43,908 nucleotides of DNA, from positions 1-43,908 of the IMG/VR virus record IMGVR_UViG_3300047463_000374. One strand, 5' to 3'. Positions within the stretch are counted from its first letter, which is position 1. Every line of letters starts with the position of its first letter. The DNA is from a virus. The notes beneath the pieces were generated by a model. It searched no databases. It was not told the origin of the DNA and saw only the letters and a program-made list of their open reading frames with translations. Shown piece after piece: positions 37,006-43,908 of this stretch. Made by a program: the position numbers and the translations under genes.

Positions 37006-37310
37006 ATTCTATGACCGTTTTCGTCAGTATCTAGTCTATGTATAGTCGAGTGATATATCTTACCGCGAGGCGATATATTTACTTCCATACGATGCGTCTG
37101 ACCGGTATTAGCCATTACGTAGTGATGAATCACGTTATCATGATGTTCACCGGTACGAGCTAGTATGGTCTGATGTCCCGGAACATAAGAATGAATATAT
37201 CTCTTGAAATCTTCATGCTTATTCACAGCTTTTAGCTGCGCCTTATTCAGGAGCTTATGTATCGGATGATACGTATAGGCTTCGGCTATGAACTGCTTAA
37301 ATGTTTTCAT
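36969..37310 (-). CDS. Hypothetical protein with leaderless late start
   Basis: Predicted 113 residues. MKTFKQFIAEAYTY is a start shared by many T4-like phage late proteins. The rest is His-rich with a beta strand segment (MEVNISPRGKIYHSTIHRL) and looks like a small protein with metal-binding His. The ATG lies 5 bases after TATAAATA, at the predicted late +1, so no ribosome site can be present. Family unknown. Confidence 0.7.
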   Translation of the reverse strand: MKTFKQFIAEAYTYHPIHKLLNKAQLKAVNKHEDFKRYIHSYVPGHQTILARTGEHHDNVIHHYVMANTGQTHRMEVNISPRGKIYHSTIHRLDTDENGHRIWNHVKTTHAKQ

Positions 37311-37315
37311 AAATC

Positions 37316-37323
37316 TATTTATA
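37316..37323 (-). promoter_or_regulatory. Late promoter fused to a terminator
   Basis: Minus strand TATAAATA, whose first T is the last of the T-run of the terminator at 37332-37351. An ATG starts 5 bases later. Confidence 0.8.
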
Positions 37324-37331
37324 AAAAAAAT

Positions 37332-37351
37332 GGGGAGCTTAACAGCTCCCC
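37332..37351 (-). terminator. Terminator
   Basis: GGGGAGC stem with TGTTAA loop and GCTCCCC, then ATTTTTTTT on the minus strand. The T-run merges with the late promoter. Confidence 0.9.
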
Positions 37352-37410
37352 TATCTAGAGTCCACCTGCGCGGGCTCTAAGTCTCTCTTCATTTTTCTTT
37401 GTGCACTTTT
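37352..37410 (-). other. Short transcribed spacer between two terminators
   Basis: Holds a 13-codon ORF (MKRDLEPAQVDSR, stop next to the terminator) with no good ribosome site. Nothing else is seen. The region is bounded by a late promoter at 37411 and a terminator, so a short RNA of about 80 bases would be made. Confidence 0.4.
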
Positions 37411-37418
37411 TATTTATA
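37411..37418 (-). promoter_or_regulatory. Late promoter after gp23
   Basis: Minus strand TATAAATA, about 5 bases after the T-run of the gp23 terminator. Confidence 0.75.
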
Positions 37419-37428
37419 CAAAGAAAAA

Positions 37429-37448
37429 GGCCACCGGTTAGGGTGGCC
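37429..37448 (-). terminator. Terminator of the capsid gene
   Basis: GGCCACC/GGTGGCC, 7-bp stem, 6-base loop, followed by TTTTTCTTT on the minus strand. Confidence 0.88.
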
Positions 37449-37486
37449 TTGATCTCGGTGTAATCGTTTATGATACCTGTGTGTTT

Positions 37487-38863
37487 CTACATCAGGTTCG
37501 CGACGATCATCTTGCGGTAGTAGACGTTGCTGTTTACGCTCAGCGCGCCAGCACCCTTTGTCAGGCCCTCGGCAAATGGGTTGGCCACGACACCATAACG
37601 TGTCTTGAAGCCAATCTTCGGCTGGAAGGTAGCCTGGTCGACAGCGCGGACCATCTGCAGCGGGACGTACGGGCAGTAGAACACGCCTGCGTCGAACGCT
37701 GACGAGCCCTTATAGCCGACCGTTACGTAGTTGCCACCGATCGCGTACGGGTCGATGTAGACGCGGAAGCGACCGTTCAGGACACCGGCGAAGGTGTTGC
37801 CCGTGTCGTCCACGTTCAGGTTGTTGCTGTTGAGAGCCGGTGCGTAGTCGAGAACGCCGGCCATCTGAAGAGCCGACGCTACGTCGGACGAGCAGATGAT
37901 GACGTTACCCTTGCCACGGCGTGTCTCTCGGGCGATGCGGTTAGCCTCACGCTCCAGCTGGAACATCAGACCCTTGAACTTCTCAACCGACCAGCGGCCG
38001 TTTGAGTCGGTGTCGAGGTCGAAGATACCTGCTGTGGTTACGTTGTCCTGGGCACCGACCTTAGCCGTGATGTTGATCTCACGGACGATCTCACGGTTGA
38101 TTTCCGCCAGGATCTCAGCCGAGAGGATGTTCGACAGCTCTGTCTCAGCGTCCAGGCCATGGATAGCCTTGAGGTCCTGAGCCAGTTCCATCGTATACTC
38201 GGCCTTGAGGGCGCGAGACTTAGCCGTTACAGTGACCTTCTCGATCGTGAACGCCATCTGACCGAAGGCTGATCCCGAGTCGACACCGAGAGCTTCAGCA
38301 TTGGCTGTGCCCATGCCGAAGTTGGTGTTATAGAACGCGGTGTTGACCATCGCTGTCGTGTTCGACTGACCTGGGATCGAGGCAGCTGGGCCTGTTCCGG
38401 CAGCCTGGCCGAACGTGCTGTTACCAGCTGTGAGAGTCGAGAACGCAGTGTTGACTTCGTTGTAGAATGTCTCACCGGTAGGAGCTGTCGTGTTGGCATA
38501 CTGAGAGCGCATCGCGAAGATCAGGCCTGTCGGACCTGTCATCGGCTGCACGCCGCAGATGTCATAGGCGATCAGGTTCGGCATCGCACGACGCACGAGC
38601 GAGATCAGGACTGGATCGAACGTGTCGATGTTGCCTGTTCCAGCTGTTGAAGACGAAGCACCCATCTGGTTGACTGGCAGCAGAGACGCAGTCTCTGACA
38701 GAGTCTGGAAGCCGTTGTGAGCAGCTGCCTCACGAAGAGCGGCCTCTGTGTTCTCTAGCACAGTAGCAGTTACGCCGCGACGCAGCGGGTCCTTGATGGC
38801 TCCGAGAGCCGCGTGGTCCAGCACTGCTGCCCACTTCTTCTGAAGATCTTCCTTAAGGAACAT
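37487..38863 (-). CDS. 23: Major capsid protein gp23
   Basis: Predicted 458 residues (T4 521). Long N-terminal part that gp21 would trim in T4, then the HK97-type fold with IAYDICGVQPMTGPTGLIFA, the GNVIICSSDVASALQMAG strand, FRVYIDPYAIGGNYVTVGYK and YCPYVPLQMVRAVD. The C-terminus ends in a fold strand. Promoter AATAAATA variant upstream, AAGGAG before the ATG. Confidence 0.98.
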   Translation of the reverse strand: MFLKEDLQKKWAAVLDHAALGAIKDPLRRGVTATVLENTEAALREAAAHNGFQTLSETASLLPVNQMGASSSTAGTGNIDTFDPVLISLVRRAMPNLIAYDICGVQPMTGPTGLIFAMRSQYANTTAPTGETFYNEVNTAFSTLTAGNSTFGQAAGTGPAASIPGQSNTTAMVNTAFYNTNFGMGTANAEALGVDSGSAFGQMAFTIEKVTVTAKSRALKAEYTMELAQDLKAIHGLDAETELSNILSAEILAEINREIVREINITAKVGAQDNVTTAGIFDLDTDSNGRWSVEKFKGLMFQLEREANRIARETRRGKGNVIICSSDVASALQMAGVLDYAPALNSNNLNVDDTGNTFAGVLNGRFRVYIDPYAIGGNYVTVGYKGSSAFDAGVFYCPYVPLQMVRAVDQATFQPKIGFKTRYGVVANPFAEGLTKGAGALSVNSNVYYRKMIVANLM

Positions 38864-38892
38864 TTATTATTCTCCTTGATTCCTTGTTTCTA

Positions 38893-38900
38893 TATTTATT
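38893..38900 (-). promoter_or_regulatory. Late promoter variant before gp23
   Basis: Minus strand AATAAATA, one base from the consensus, about 30 bases before the gp23 start. Confidence 0.5.
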
Positions 38901-39972
38901 ACTTGACAGTTCTTGAGATAGCCTTTACATAGCCGGCGACGCGCGGGTCTACCGCCGGAGCCTGCTCTGTGAGAGTATTTTCACCCTCAAAGGTCTCTTC
39001 CTCGATGTTCGACTTGGCCGGCTTCTCGTCCTTGAAGTATGTCTCCTTGACGACTTCCAGCTTCTTCTTGAAAGTTTCAACGTCACCGTCGAAGTCCAGC
39101 TCTTCAGCCAGAGATCTAAACTTCTCCTGCTGAGTCATCGCCAGGCCATTGGCGAGCTCCTCCACGACGTCGCTCAGCTGTGAGCTCACCAGCTCTTCCT
39201 GAAGCTTGGCGTTCTCGCTGATCGCTTCGTCGAGCTTCTTCTCCAGCTCGTCTACCTTGTCAGCCATCTGCTCCACGACGTCGATCTTGTCTTCCGGAAG
39301 ATCGATGTAGTGCTCGGCGAACAGATTCTTCAGACCAGTAATGAAGTCGTTCGTCAGCTCGGTACGGAGAGAAGACTCGATGGCTACCTCGTTCTCCTTC
39401 ATCCACTCCTCGACGACGTAGTCCAGATACCTGTCGAGATTCTCTGACGTCTCTGCCTCTACGCGAGCTACTTCCTCAGTCAGCTTCGTCTCGAACTCTT
39501 CGATGAGCTCCTCACGAGCTACCAGAATCTGAGATACTACAGCAGCCTCGAAGATCGCAGCGGCCTTATCCTTGAATTCTTCTGAGAGCTCCTCGCCCGC
39601 GAACAGCTCAGCGACGTCTTCCTTCATCGACTGACCTGGAGTGATCGAAGCAAGCTTAGGCATCGCGTCCTTTGTCTTCGGTCCAGCGCCAAGAGTCGTG
39701 TCGATAGAAGAAGAATTCTTAGCCGCATGATCGCCGACCTTATCAGCCTCATGACCGATCAGGGCCATCGCTTGATTGAACCAATGTGTCATATCTTCCT
39801 TGCCCATGCCCGAAGCCATGTGCAGCATCGTCTTCATCATCGATACCTTAGAGGCGTCTAGCGCCTTCGGATCTGATACAGAGCGAGCGGCTGGATGCAG
39901 AGAAGCAGCAGCGATGCTCTCTTCGCTAGTCTCCACAGCCTCTTCCTTGATCTCTTCTTTCTTCTTAGCCAT
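38899..39972 (-). CDS. 22: Prohead core scaffold gp22
   Basis: Predicted 357 residues, highly helical and acidic with coiled-coil segments (VEQMADKVDELEKKLDE). Layout and place between gp21 and gp23 match gp22. The T4 protein is 269 residues; the longer N-terminal Ala/Ser-rich part here is extra. gp21 digests it during head maturation. Late promoter at 39999. Confidence 0.9.
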   Translation of the reverse strand: MAKKKEEIKEEAVETSEESIAAASLHPAARSVSDPKALDASKVSMMKTMLHMASGMGKEDMTHWFNQAMALIGHEADKVGDHAAKNSSSIDTTLGAGPKTKDAMPKLASITPGQSMKEDVAELFAGEELSEEFKDKAAAIFEAAVVSQILVAREELIEEFETKLTEEVARVEAETSENLDRYLDYVVEEWMKENEVAIESSLRTELTNDFITGLKNLFAEHYIDLPEDKIDVVEQMADKVDELEKKLDEAISENAKLQEELVSSQLSDVVEELANGLAMTQQEKFRSLAEELDFDGDVETFKKKLEVVKETYFKDEKPAKSNIEEETFEGENTLTEQAPAVDPRVAGYVKAISRTVK

Positions 39973-39998
39973 ATGGATTTTCTCCTTAAATCTTAGAT

Positions 39999-40006
39999 TA
40001 TTTATA
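39999..40006 (-). promoter_or_regulatory. Late promoter for gp22
   Basis: Minus strand TATAAATA, 26 bases before the ATG, with AAGGAG between. It overlaps the end of the gp21 gene region by a few bases. Confidence 0.8.
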
Positions 40007-40008
40007 CT

Positions 40009-40674
40009 TTATATCTTTTTTAACGAGCTAATAAAGCTCTGGAACATACGAAGCTTCTGCTCCTCGAGCTGAGTCTTAGACATCTTATGTACTTCAGCTT
40101 TAGTATCTTCTAGCTTATGCTCCAACCAAGTGTCTTTGACCGCGTCGTAAACCCAGTCGACGTTTTCCATAATACCCTTGACGTATGCATCTGGAGCCGA
40201 AGGATCGGCGACGATATCTGCCGCTGTAGCAAGCTTGAAGTCGTCCTGTACTTCCATGATTCCGTCTTTGGTAGGCTTTAACGTGCCGAGTCCACGCGAC
40301 GAAACACCCAGCCCAGCTCCAGAAAGCAGCAGGCCCTTAGCGATGTTACCCATCGGAGTGTCTGTCAACTTGGCCTTACCGACGAAGTTATCGCCGTCAC
40401 GCTTAAGCTCTGTGATTAGATGAGACACACGATCTAGATTGATCTGTGGCCCGTTCGGATGACCTAGCTCACCGTACGCACGGTTATGCTTGACGACCTC
40501 CTCGATGTAGCGGTTTACTTCCCTCTCCATCACGTTCATGGGGTAGATGCGACCGTTGCGATTCTTCTTGTTGGCCTGAAGGAATACACCCTCGATGAAG
40601 TGCTCCTTCTCGCCGTTCTCTTTAGCCTCAGCTAGGTAGCAGACATTCTCGTTTAGCTCTGTAAATAGCTTCAT
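40009..40674 (-). CDS. 21: Prohead protease gp21
   Basis: Predicted 221 residues, near T4 gp21 (212). VFLQANKKNRNGRIYPMNV, YGELGHPN (catalytic-type His) and GVSSRGLGTL (catalytic-type Ser) mark the herpesvirus-assemblin-like serine protease fold. It cleaves core and capsid proteins at L/I-x-E sites and then itself. Starts a few bases after the previous small gene. Confidence 0.95.
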   Translation of the reverse strand: MKLFTELNENVCYLAEAKENGEKEHFIEGVFLQANKKNRNGRIYPMNVMEREVNRYIEEVVKHNRAYGELGHPNGPQINLDRVSHLITELKRDGDNFVGKAKLTDTPMGNIAKGLLLSGAGLGVSSRGLGTLKPTKDGIMEVQDDFKLATAADIVADPSAPDAYVKGIMENVDWVYDAVKDTWLEHKLEDTKAEVHKMSKTQLEEQKLRMFQSFISSLKKI

Positions 40675-40676
40675 TG

Positions 40677-40922
40677 TTAGTACTTCCAGGCTACAGGGAC
40701 GCCGAGCATGCCGGCGCCGGTTAGAACGTCGTCAAACGCCTTCTGCACGATGACTGACTCGGTGTTAGACACGGTCAGGTTGGCGTAGGTCGTGTTCGCT
40801 GAGTTAGTAAACGACAGGGGAGCTCTAGCTCCAGTATTAATAACTCTTACTAATGTAGAATTAGCTACAGTATCGCCAGACGCCAGCGATACCTCTACGC
40901 CCTGTGGCTTAATGATCATCAT
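40677..40922 (-). CDS. Small beta-rich virion-type protein
   Basis: Predicted 81 residues. Strands such as STLVRVINTG and NLTVSNTESVIVQKA, then DVLTGAGMLGVPVAW, recall short head-region proteins of marine T4-like phages. Function unknown. ATG overlaps the stop of the core gene upstream (ATGA). Confidence 0.75.
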   Translation of the reverse strand: MMIIKPQGVEVSLASGDTVANSTLVRVINTGARAPLSFTNSANTTYANLTVSNTESVIVQKAFDDVLTGAGMLGVPVAWKY

Positions 40923-42583
40923 ACGTTTCTACCAGTGTTTACATCGACGCTGAAGTTTGGAAGAGTGATCGGTGTCACTGCTGGAGCTGACTGCTCCATC
41001 TCTTTCTTCTTGCCCTTCTTATTTTTAGTCGGATCTGTCGAGCCGATCAACGGCTGGGCTAGATCTTCTTTCATCGCCTGCTTGGTGGCAGTGGCGTACA
41101 TTACGTCCTTGGCGCGCTTGCCGTAGCGAGCGCGGAAGTCGCTGAGCTTCTTCTTCATGCCCTTAACGATGTGCTCGCGCTTGTCCATCTCAGCGGATGT
41201 CATCTTGCGCTCCTCGAGATCACCTTCGGCGAGGCTATGAATCTTCGGATCGTACTCAGACTTCTTGATGCGCATCACGCCGCCGGCAGACTTGGTTCCC
41301 TTGGCAGTTACTAGCATAGTCTGCTTGCTCTTGGCCAGGGCTTTCTCGTCGAGCTCAACTTCTTCTTTGAAGTTCTTGGCGTGCTGAATTAGCTCAGGCA
41401 CTGAATGATTATCAGCGTTCTGTGTAATTACTTTATTAGAATCAGTATGAATCATTTGACCCTTAGGCGTGAAGTGCACCTTATGGCCTGTGTTCTTCTT
41501 GATTAATGAACTAGTCGATAGACCTCGTGACAGATCAGTTCCATATCCCTCGCCGAGATGCTTCTTAGCAGCGGCGTGGGCTGAGGCTGAGTCGTCGTGC
41601 TCAGACGAAGACACTAGCTTGCTACCCACCATCTTCTTTACGCTGTAGGTACCGGCGTTCATGTTCTTATGAACTTCGGCGCTCTTGCCCTTAGAGCCAG
41701 AGACATAGTTCTGTACGAGAAGTTCGCTAACAACTTCTTCCTTAACTGGCTTTTCCTTTAGCATCTTCTTTGGTGGGCATGCCTTCATGCCGTGCACTTC
41801 ACACATCTTACCGGCTTCAGACATGTTACACTCAAACGTAGGCGTACCGCTTGGCGGCGGCGATGAACTTGTAGATGATGCTGTACGTGCCTGTGATGGA
41901 AGAGTATCATCTTCCTTTAAGCAATTCTTCATGCCGTGTACTGGACATTCGACACCAGCCTTAGTCTTATTGCACTTGGTCTTCTCTTCAGTGCGAAGCG
42001 CCATGACTTCTTCATTGGTATTCCACGGGCCTAGATACGCTATGTCTGAGAGCTTGTGGGCGTCCTTCGAAGCCTTGTGAGCTTTTACGCTGTCGTCGTG
42101 TCTAGTCGGGCTGCCAGACGAGTGACTATTTTTCGCGAGATGATGGGCTAGATCTGCCATGTGGTGAGCGCCTGCGGCGTCTTGATGATACTGCGCAGCC
42201 TTATCATCTTTCATGTGCTTTGAGCGCGCTGCCAAGACGTGGTGAGTTCTAGCCTCCGCCGCGTGATCTAAGGCGTGCTTGTCGTGACCATAGTCAATGT
42301 TAGAATCAAAGGCCTCGTAGACCTTCTCGTCTTCTCCAGCCTTATAGCCATGATGAGCGGCTTTGTCGGCGTCCATATAGGACTTAACGTTGGTGGCTGA
42401 GTATACGTCAGAGCCGTTACCAACTCGATCGGCGTGCTGATCTACGTGGTGCTTGTCGGCGAACTTACGCTCGTCGCCTGCCTTGGGCGAGTAGTCAACA
42501 CCCGGCTTAGTGCCGAGGATGTCCTTGGTCTTGAGTTTTGAGGACTTTACTCCGTCCAGAATCTGCTTAAGCGTCTTGGCCAT
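40919..42583 (-). CDS. Very large gp68-like prohead core protein
   Basis: Predicted 554 residues from MAKTLKQILDGV at 42583. The C-terminal KREHIVKGMKKKLSDFRARY and RAKDVMYATATKQAMKE match gp68-type core proteins, but T4 gp68 has only 141 residues. The extra part is rich in His and Asp/Lys (several HxxxxHH-like clusters) and has two Cys/His units of form C-x(5,6)-G-x2-C-x-V-H-G-M-K-x-C near 190-260. It contains many possible gp21 sites. Start overlaps the upstream gene. Confidence 0.75.
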   Translation of the reverse strand: MAKTLKQILDGVKSSKLKTKDILGTKPGVDYSPKAGDERKFADKHHVDQHADRVGNGSDVYSATNVKSYMDADKAAHHGYKAGEDEKVYEAFDSNIDYGHDKHALDHAAEARTHHVLAARSKHMKDDKAAQYHQDAAGAHHMADLAHHLAKNSHSSGSPTRHDDSVKAHKASKDAHKLSDIAYLGPWNTNEEVMALRTEEKTKCNKTKAGVECPVHGMKNCLKEDDTLPSQARTASSTSSSPPPSGTPTFECNMSEAGKMCEVHGMKACPPKKMLKEKPVKEEVVSELLVQNYVSGSKGKSAEVHKNMNAGTYSVKKMVGSKLVSSSEHDDSASAHAAAKKHLGEGYGTDLSRGLSTSSLIKKNTGHKVHFTPKGQMIHTDSNKVITQNADNHSVPELIQHAKNFKEEVELDEKALAKSKQTMLVTAKGTKSAGGVMRIKKSEYDPKIHSLAEGDLEERKMTSAEMDKREHIVKGMKKKLSDFRARYGKRAKDVMYATATKQAMKEDLAQPLIGSTDPTKNKKGKKKEMEQSAPAVTPITLPNFSVDVNTGRNV

Positions 42584-42854
42584 TAGGTTCCTCGATCCCA
42601 GTCTCGACTTCGTCGTTTTGATCTTCAGCACTATTTATTTCAGCGCTGTCTTCACCAGCGTCAACCTCTACCTCTTCGGGCTCACCCTGTGGAATCTCCT
42701 CGCCGGCGAAGAACATGGCTTGAGCCATCTCCTGACGCCTGGTGTCCAGAGCAGCCACCACTCTCTGGCCTAGCAGCTCTGCGGCTTGAGTCTGAAATTC
42801 AGAAGGCTTGGAGGACTGAGCCGCCTGCATGAGTGTCTTGAGGTTTGGTTCCAT
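42567..42854 (-). CDS. Prohead core protein, gp67-like
   Basis: Predicted 95 residues from MEPNLKTLM at 42854, with GGAG before it. Short N-terminal helix, then Gln/Ala-rich helix (VVAALDTRRQEMAQAMFF) and an acidic tail. Order portal, gp67, gp68, gp21 matches T4. Sequence similarity is weak, so this is by position and composition. Confidence 0.7.
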   Translation of the reverse strand: MEPNLKTLMQAAQSSKPSEFQTQAAELLGQRVVAALDTRRQEMAQAMFFAGEEIPQGEPEEVEVDAGEDSAEINSAEDQNDEVETGIEEPNGQDA

Positions 42855-42875
42855 CGCGCTCTCCATATCGAGTTG

Positions 42876-43907
42876 TTATACTATACCCTTGTTCTTAGCT
42901 ACTATCTGAGAAAGACTCTTAAGCTTGGCCTGATCTTGAAGAGACTTGTTCTCCTTCTTCATGAGCATCTTATACTCTACCTTGGCTCGTCTGACCTTAG
43001 CGACCTTGTCGTCGCCGCTTGGAACTGCGGCCTCGTCTCCAGACAGTGGTTTCTGCGGGCCGCCGGCCTGAGGTGGTCCACCCGGTTCCATCTGATCAGG
43101 AGGCTGCATCATGTCCGGCGCAGATCCCTCCTCCTCTATCATCTCGTCCTGCTCCTCGATCTCGTCCTCGGTCTGCTGCAGCACGTTCTTACGCGCCCAG
43201 TCAACCGAGTAGTAGCGACCAATGAGCTGAGCGTTCTCCATCAGAGACATGAGGTTGATTCTGTTCTCTAGGACCTCGGCTTGCTTCATCTCCTCGAAGT
43301 AGTTGTCCTTCGCGAAGTCAAACTTGATCTTAGGCTCAATGATCTTCCAGTCGTCGAGCGTCATGACGCCCTTGAGCACGAGTTGCTTCTCCAGCAGCTT
43401 GAGGAACAAGACGCCGAAGCGGCCGCGTATGCGAGTGATGAATCGAGCAAACTTGAGCTCGTCGCGCGTTATCTCTGTGGCTCTACCGAGCGAGAACAGC
43501 GCGTCTGAGTTGAGGCGGTTGACCGGAACGTTTAGCGTCTGGTACAGCTTCTTCTGGAAGTAGAGGACGTCGTCCATCTGGCCAAGAGTCTGACCGCCCG
43601 GCAGTGTAGTTACCTCGGTCCCTCGCCCGCCCTCTCGGCGTGGTAGCCAGAAGTCCTCGAGCATCGTCATGAACTTGCGGTCGTCGCGCACCTCGCCGGT
43701 CGCGCCGTCGTAGATCAGTCGATTCTTGTGCTTGACCATGATGTCGCGGACGTACTGCTCGGCCTTCATCTTTGGAAGGTTGCCGACGTCGATATACCAT
43801 ATGCGGCGCTCCGGAGCGCGGCTGATTCTATAAATCACAAGCGAGTCCTCAAGAACTCTGAGCTGGTTCAGCGCCTTGATACCCTTGTGTAGGTATGACA
43901 GGACCAT
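42876..43907 (-). CDS. 20: Portal protein gp20, C-terminal part (cut by the window edge)
   Basis: 343 residues seen; T4 gp20 has 524, so about 180 N-terminal residues lie beyond the right edge. RRIWYIDVGNLPKMKAEQYV, FWLPRREGGRGTEVTTLPGG, FQKKLYQTLNVPVNRL, and ARFITRIRGRFGVLFLKLLE match gp20. It forms the 12-fold ring for DNA entry. The C-terminal tail is long, with Pro/Gly-rich and Lys-rich parts. Confidence 0.97.
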   Translation of the reverse strand: MVLSYLHKGIKALNQLRVLEDSLVIYRISRAPERRIWYIDVGNLPKMKAEQYVRDIMVKHKNRLIYDGATGEVRDDRKFMTMLEDFWLPRREGGRGTEVTTLPGGQTLGQMDDVLYFQKKLYQTLNVPVNRLNSDALFSLGRATEITRDELKFARFITRIRGRFGVLFLKLLEKQLVLKGVMTLDDWKIIEPKIKFDFAKDNYFEEMKQAEVLENRINLMSLMENAQLIGRYYSVDWARKNVLQQTEDEIEEQDEMIEEEGSAPDMMQPPDQMEPGGPPQAGGPQKPLSGDEAAVPSGDDKVAKVRRAKVEYKMLMKKENKSLQDQAKLKSLSQIVAKNKGIV

Positions 43908-43908
43908 C

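Overview
This is about 44 kb of a T4-like myovirus genome, and the sequence itself points to an alphaproteobacterial host. The T4 core is plain: portal gp20 (cut by the right edge), prohead core proteins, protease gp21, scaffold gp22, major capsid gp23, UvsY, UvsW, late sigma factor gp55, the gp46/gp47 nuclease, sliding clamp gp45, clamp loader gp44/gp62 and RegA. Two features suggest the host: a tmRNA gene in the circularly permuted order typical of alphaproteobacteria, and a Usg-like protein, a family otherwise known mainly from alphaproteobacteria. Nearly every gene lies on the minus strand, packed in operons with 4-base stop/start overlaps. The only plus-strand genes are three GIY-YIG homing endonucleases.

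Layout (window coordinates). 1-340: non-coding DNA with palindromic GCGGTAA repeats. 340-2100: small overlapping ORFs with QL-repeat peptides and a DUF6745-like gene. 2100-8540: small early genes, an acyl-carrier-like protein, two AAA+ ATPases and two homing endonucleases. 8540-9000: permuted tmRNA. 9100-15000: small accessory genes, an FkbM methyltransferase, an SPFH protein, an exoribonuclease, tRNA-Lys and a phosphatase-like gene. 15024-16949: an AT-rich two-gene insert (methyltransferase and 2OG oxygenase) flanked by a duplicated lysin 3' end. 16900-21200: lysin, RegA, clamp loader and clamp. 21170-28400: a nucleotide and DNA-modification region with glycosyltransferase-like genes, a C5-methyltransferase-like gene, a UDG-like gene, a thymidylate-synthase-family enzyme with the dCMP-specificity residue, DUF1599, DUF3310 and MazG-like genes. 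28400-36200: methyltransferase, peptide deformylase, gp46/47, gp55, UvsW, UvsY. 36200-43908: late structural genes.

Transcription signals are unusually readable. At least eleven early-type promoters on the minus strand share TGTACA or TTTACT, an exact 17-base spacer, and TATAAT. In several of them the start codon sits at the predicted +1 position, which implies leaderless mRNAs. Late genes carry the T4 late element TATAAATA, and gp55 is encoded here to read it. All three homing endonucleases have their own plus-strand TATAAATA followed by a shared leader that folds into two hairpins. The first hairpin shows compensatory base changes between the three copies.

Taken together, early genes would redirect host functions (tmRNA, deformylase, RegA, small proteins). 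The modification cluster would likely make and decorate hydroxymethylcytosine-type DNA. gp44/62/45 with gp46/47/UvsW/UvsY would drive replication and recombination, and gp55 with the clamp would turn on the capsid genes. Host identity and the chemistry of any modified base are inferences.
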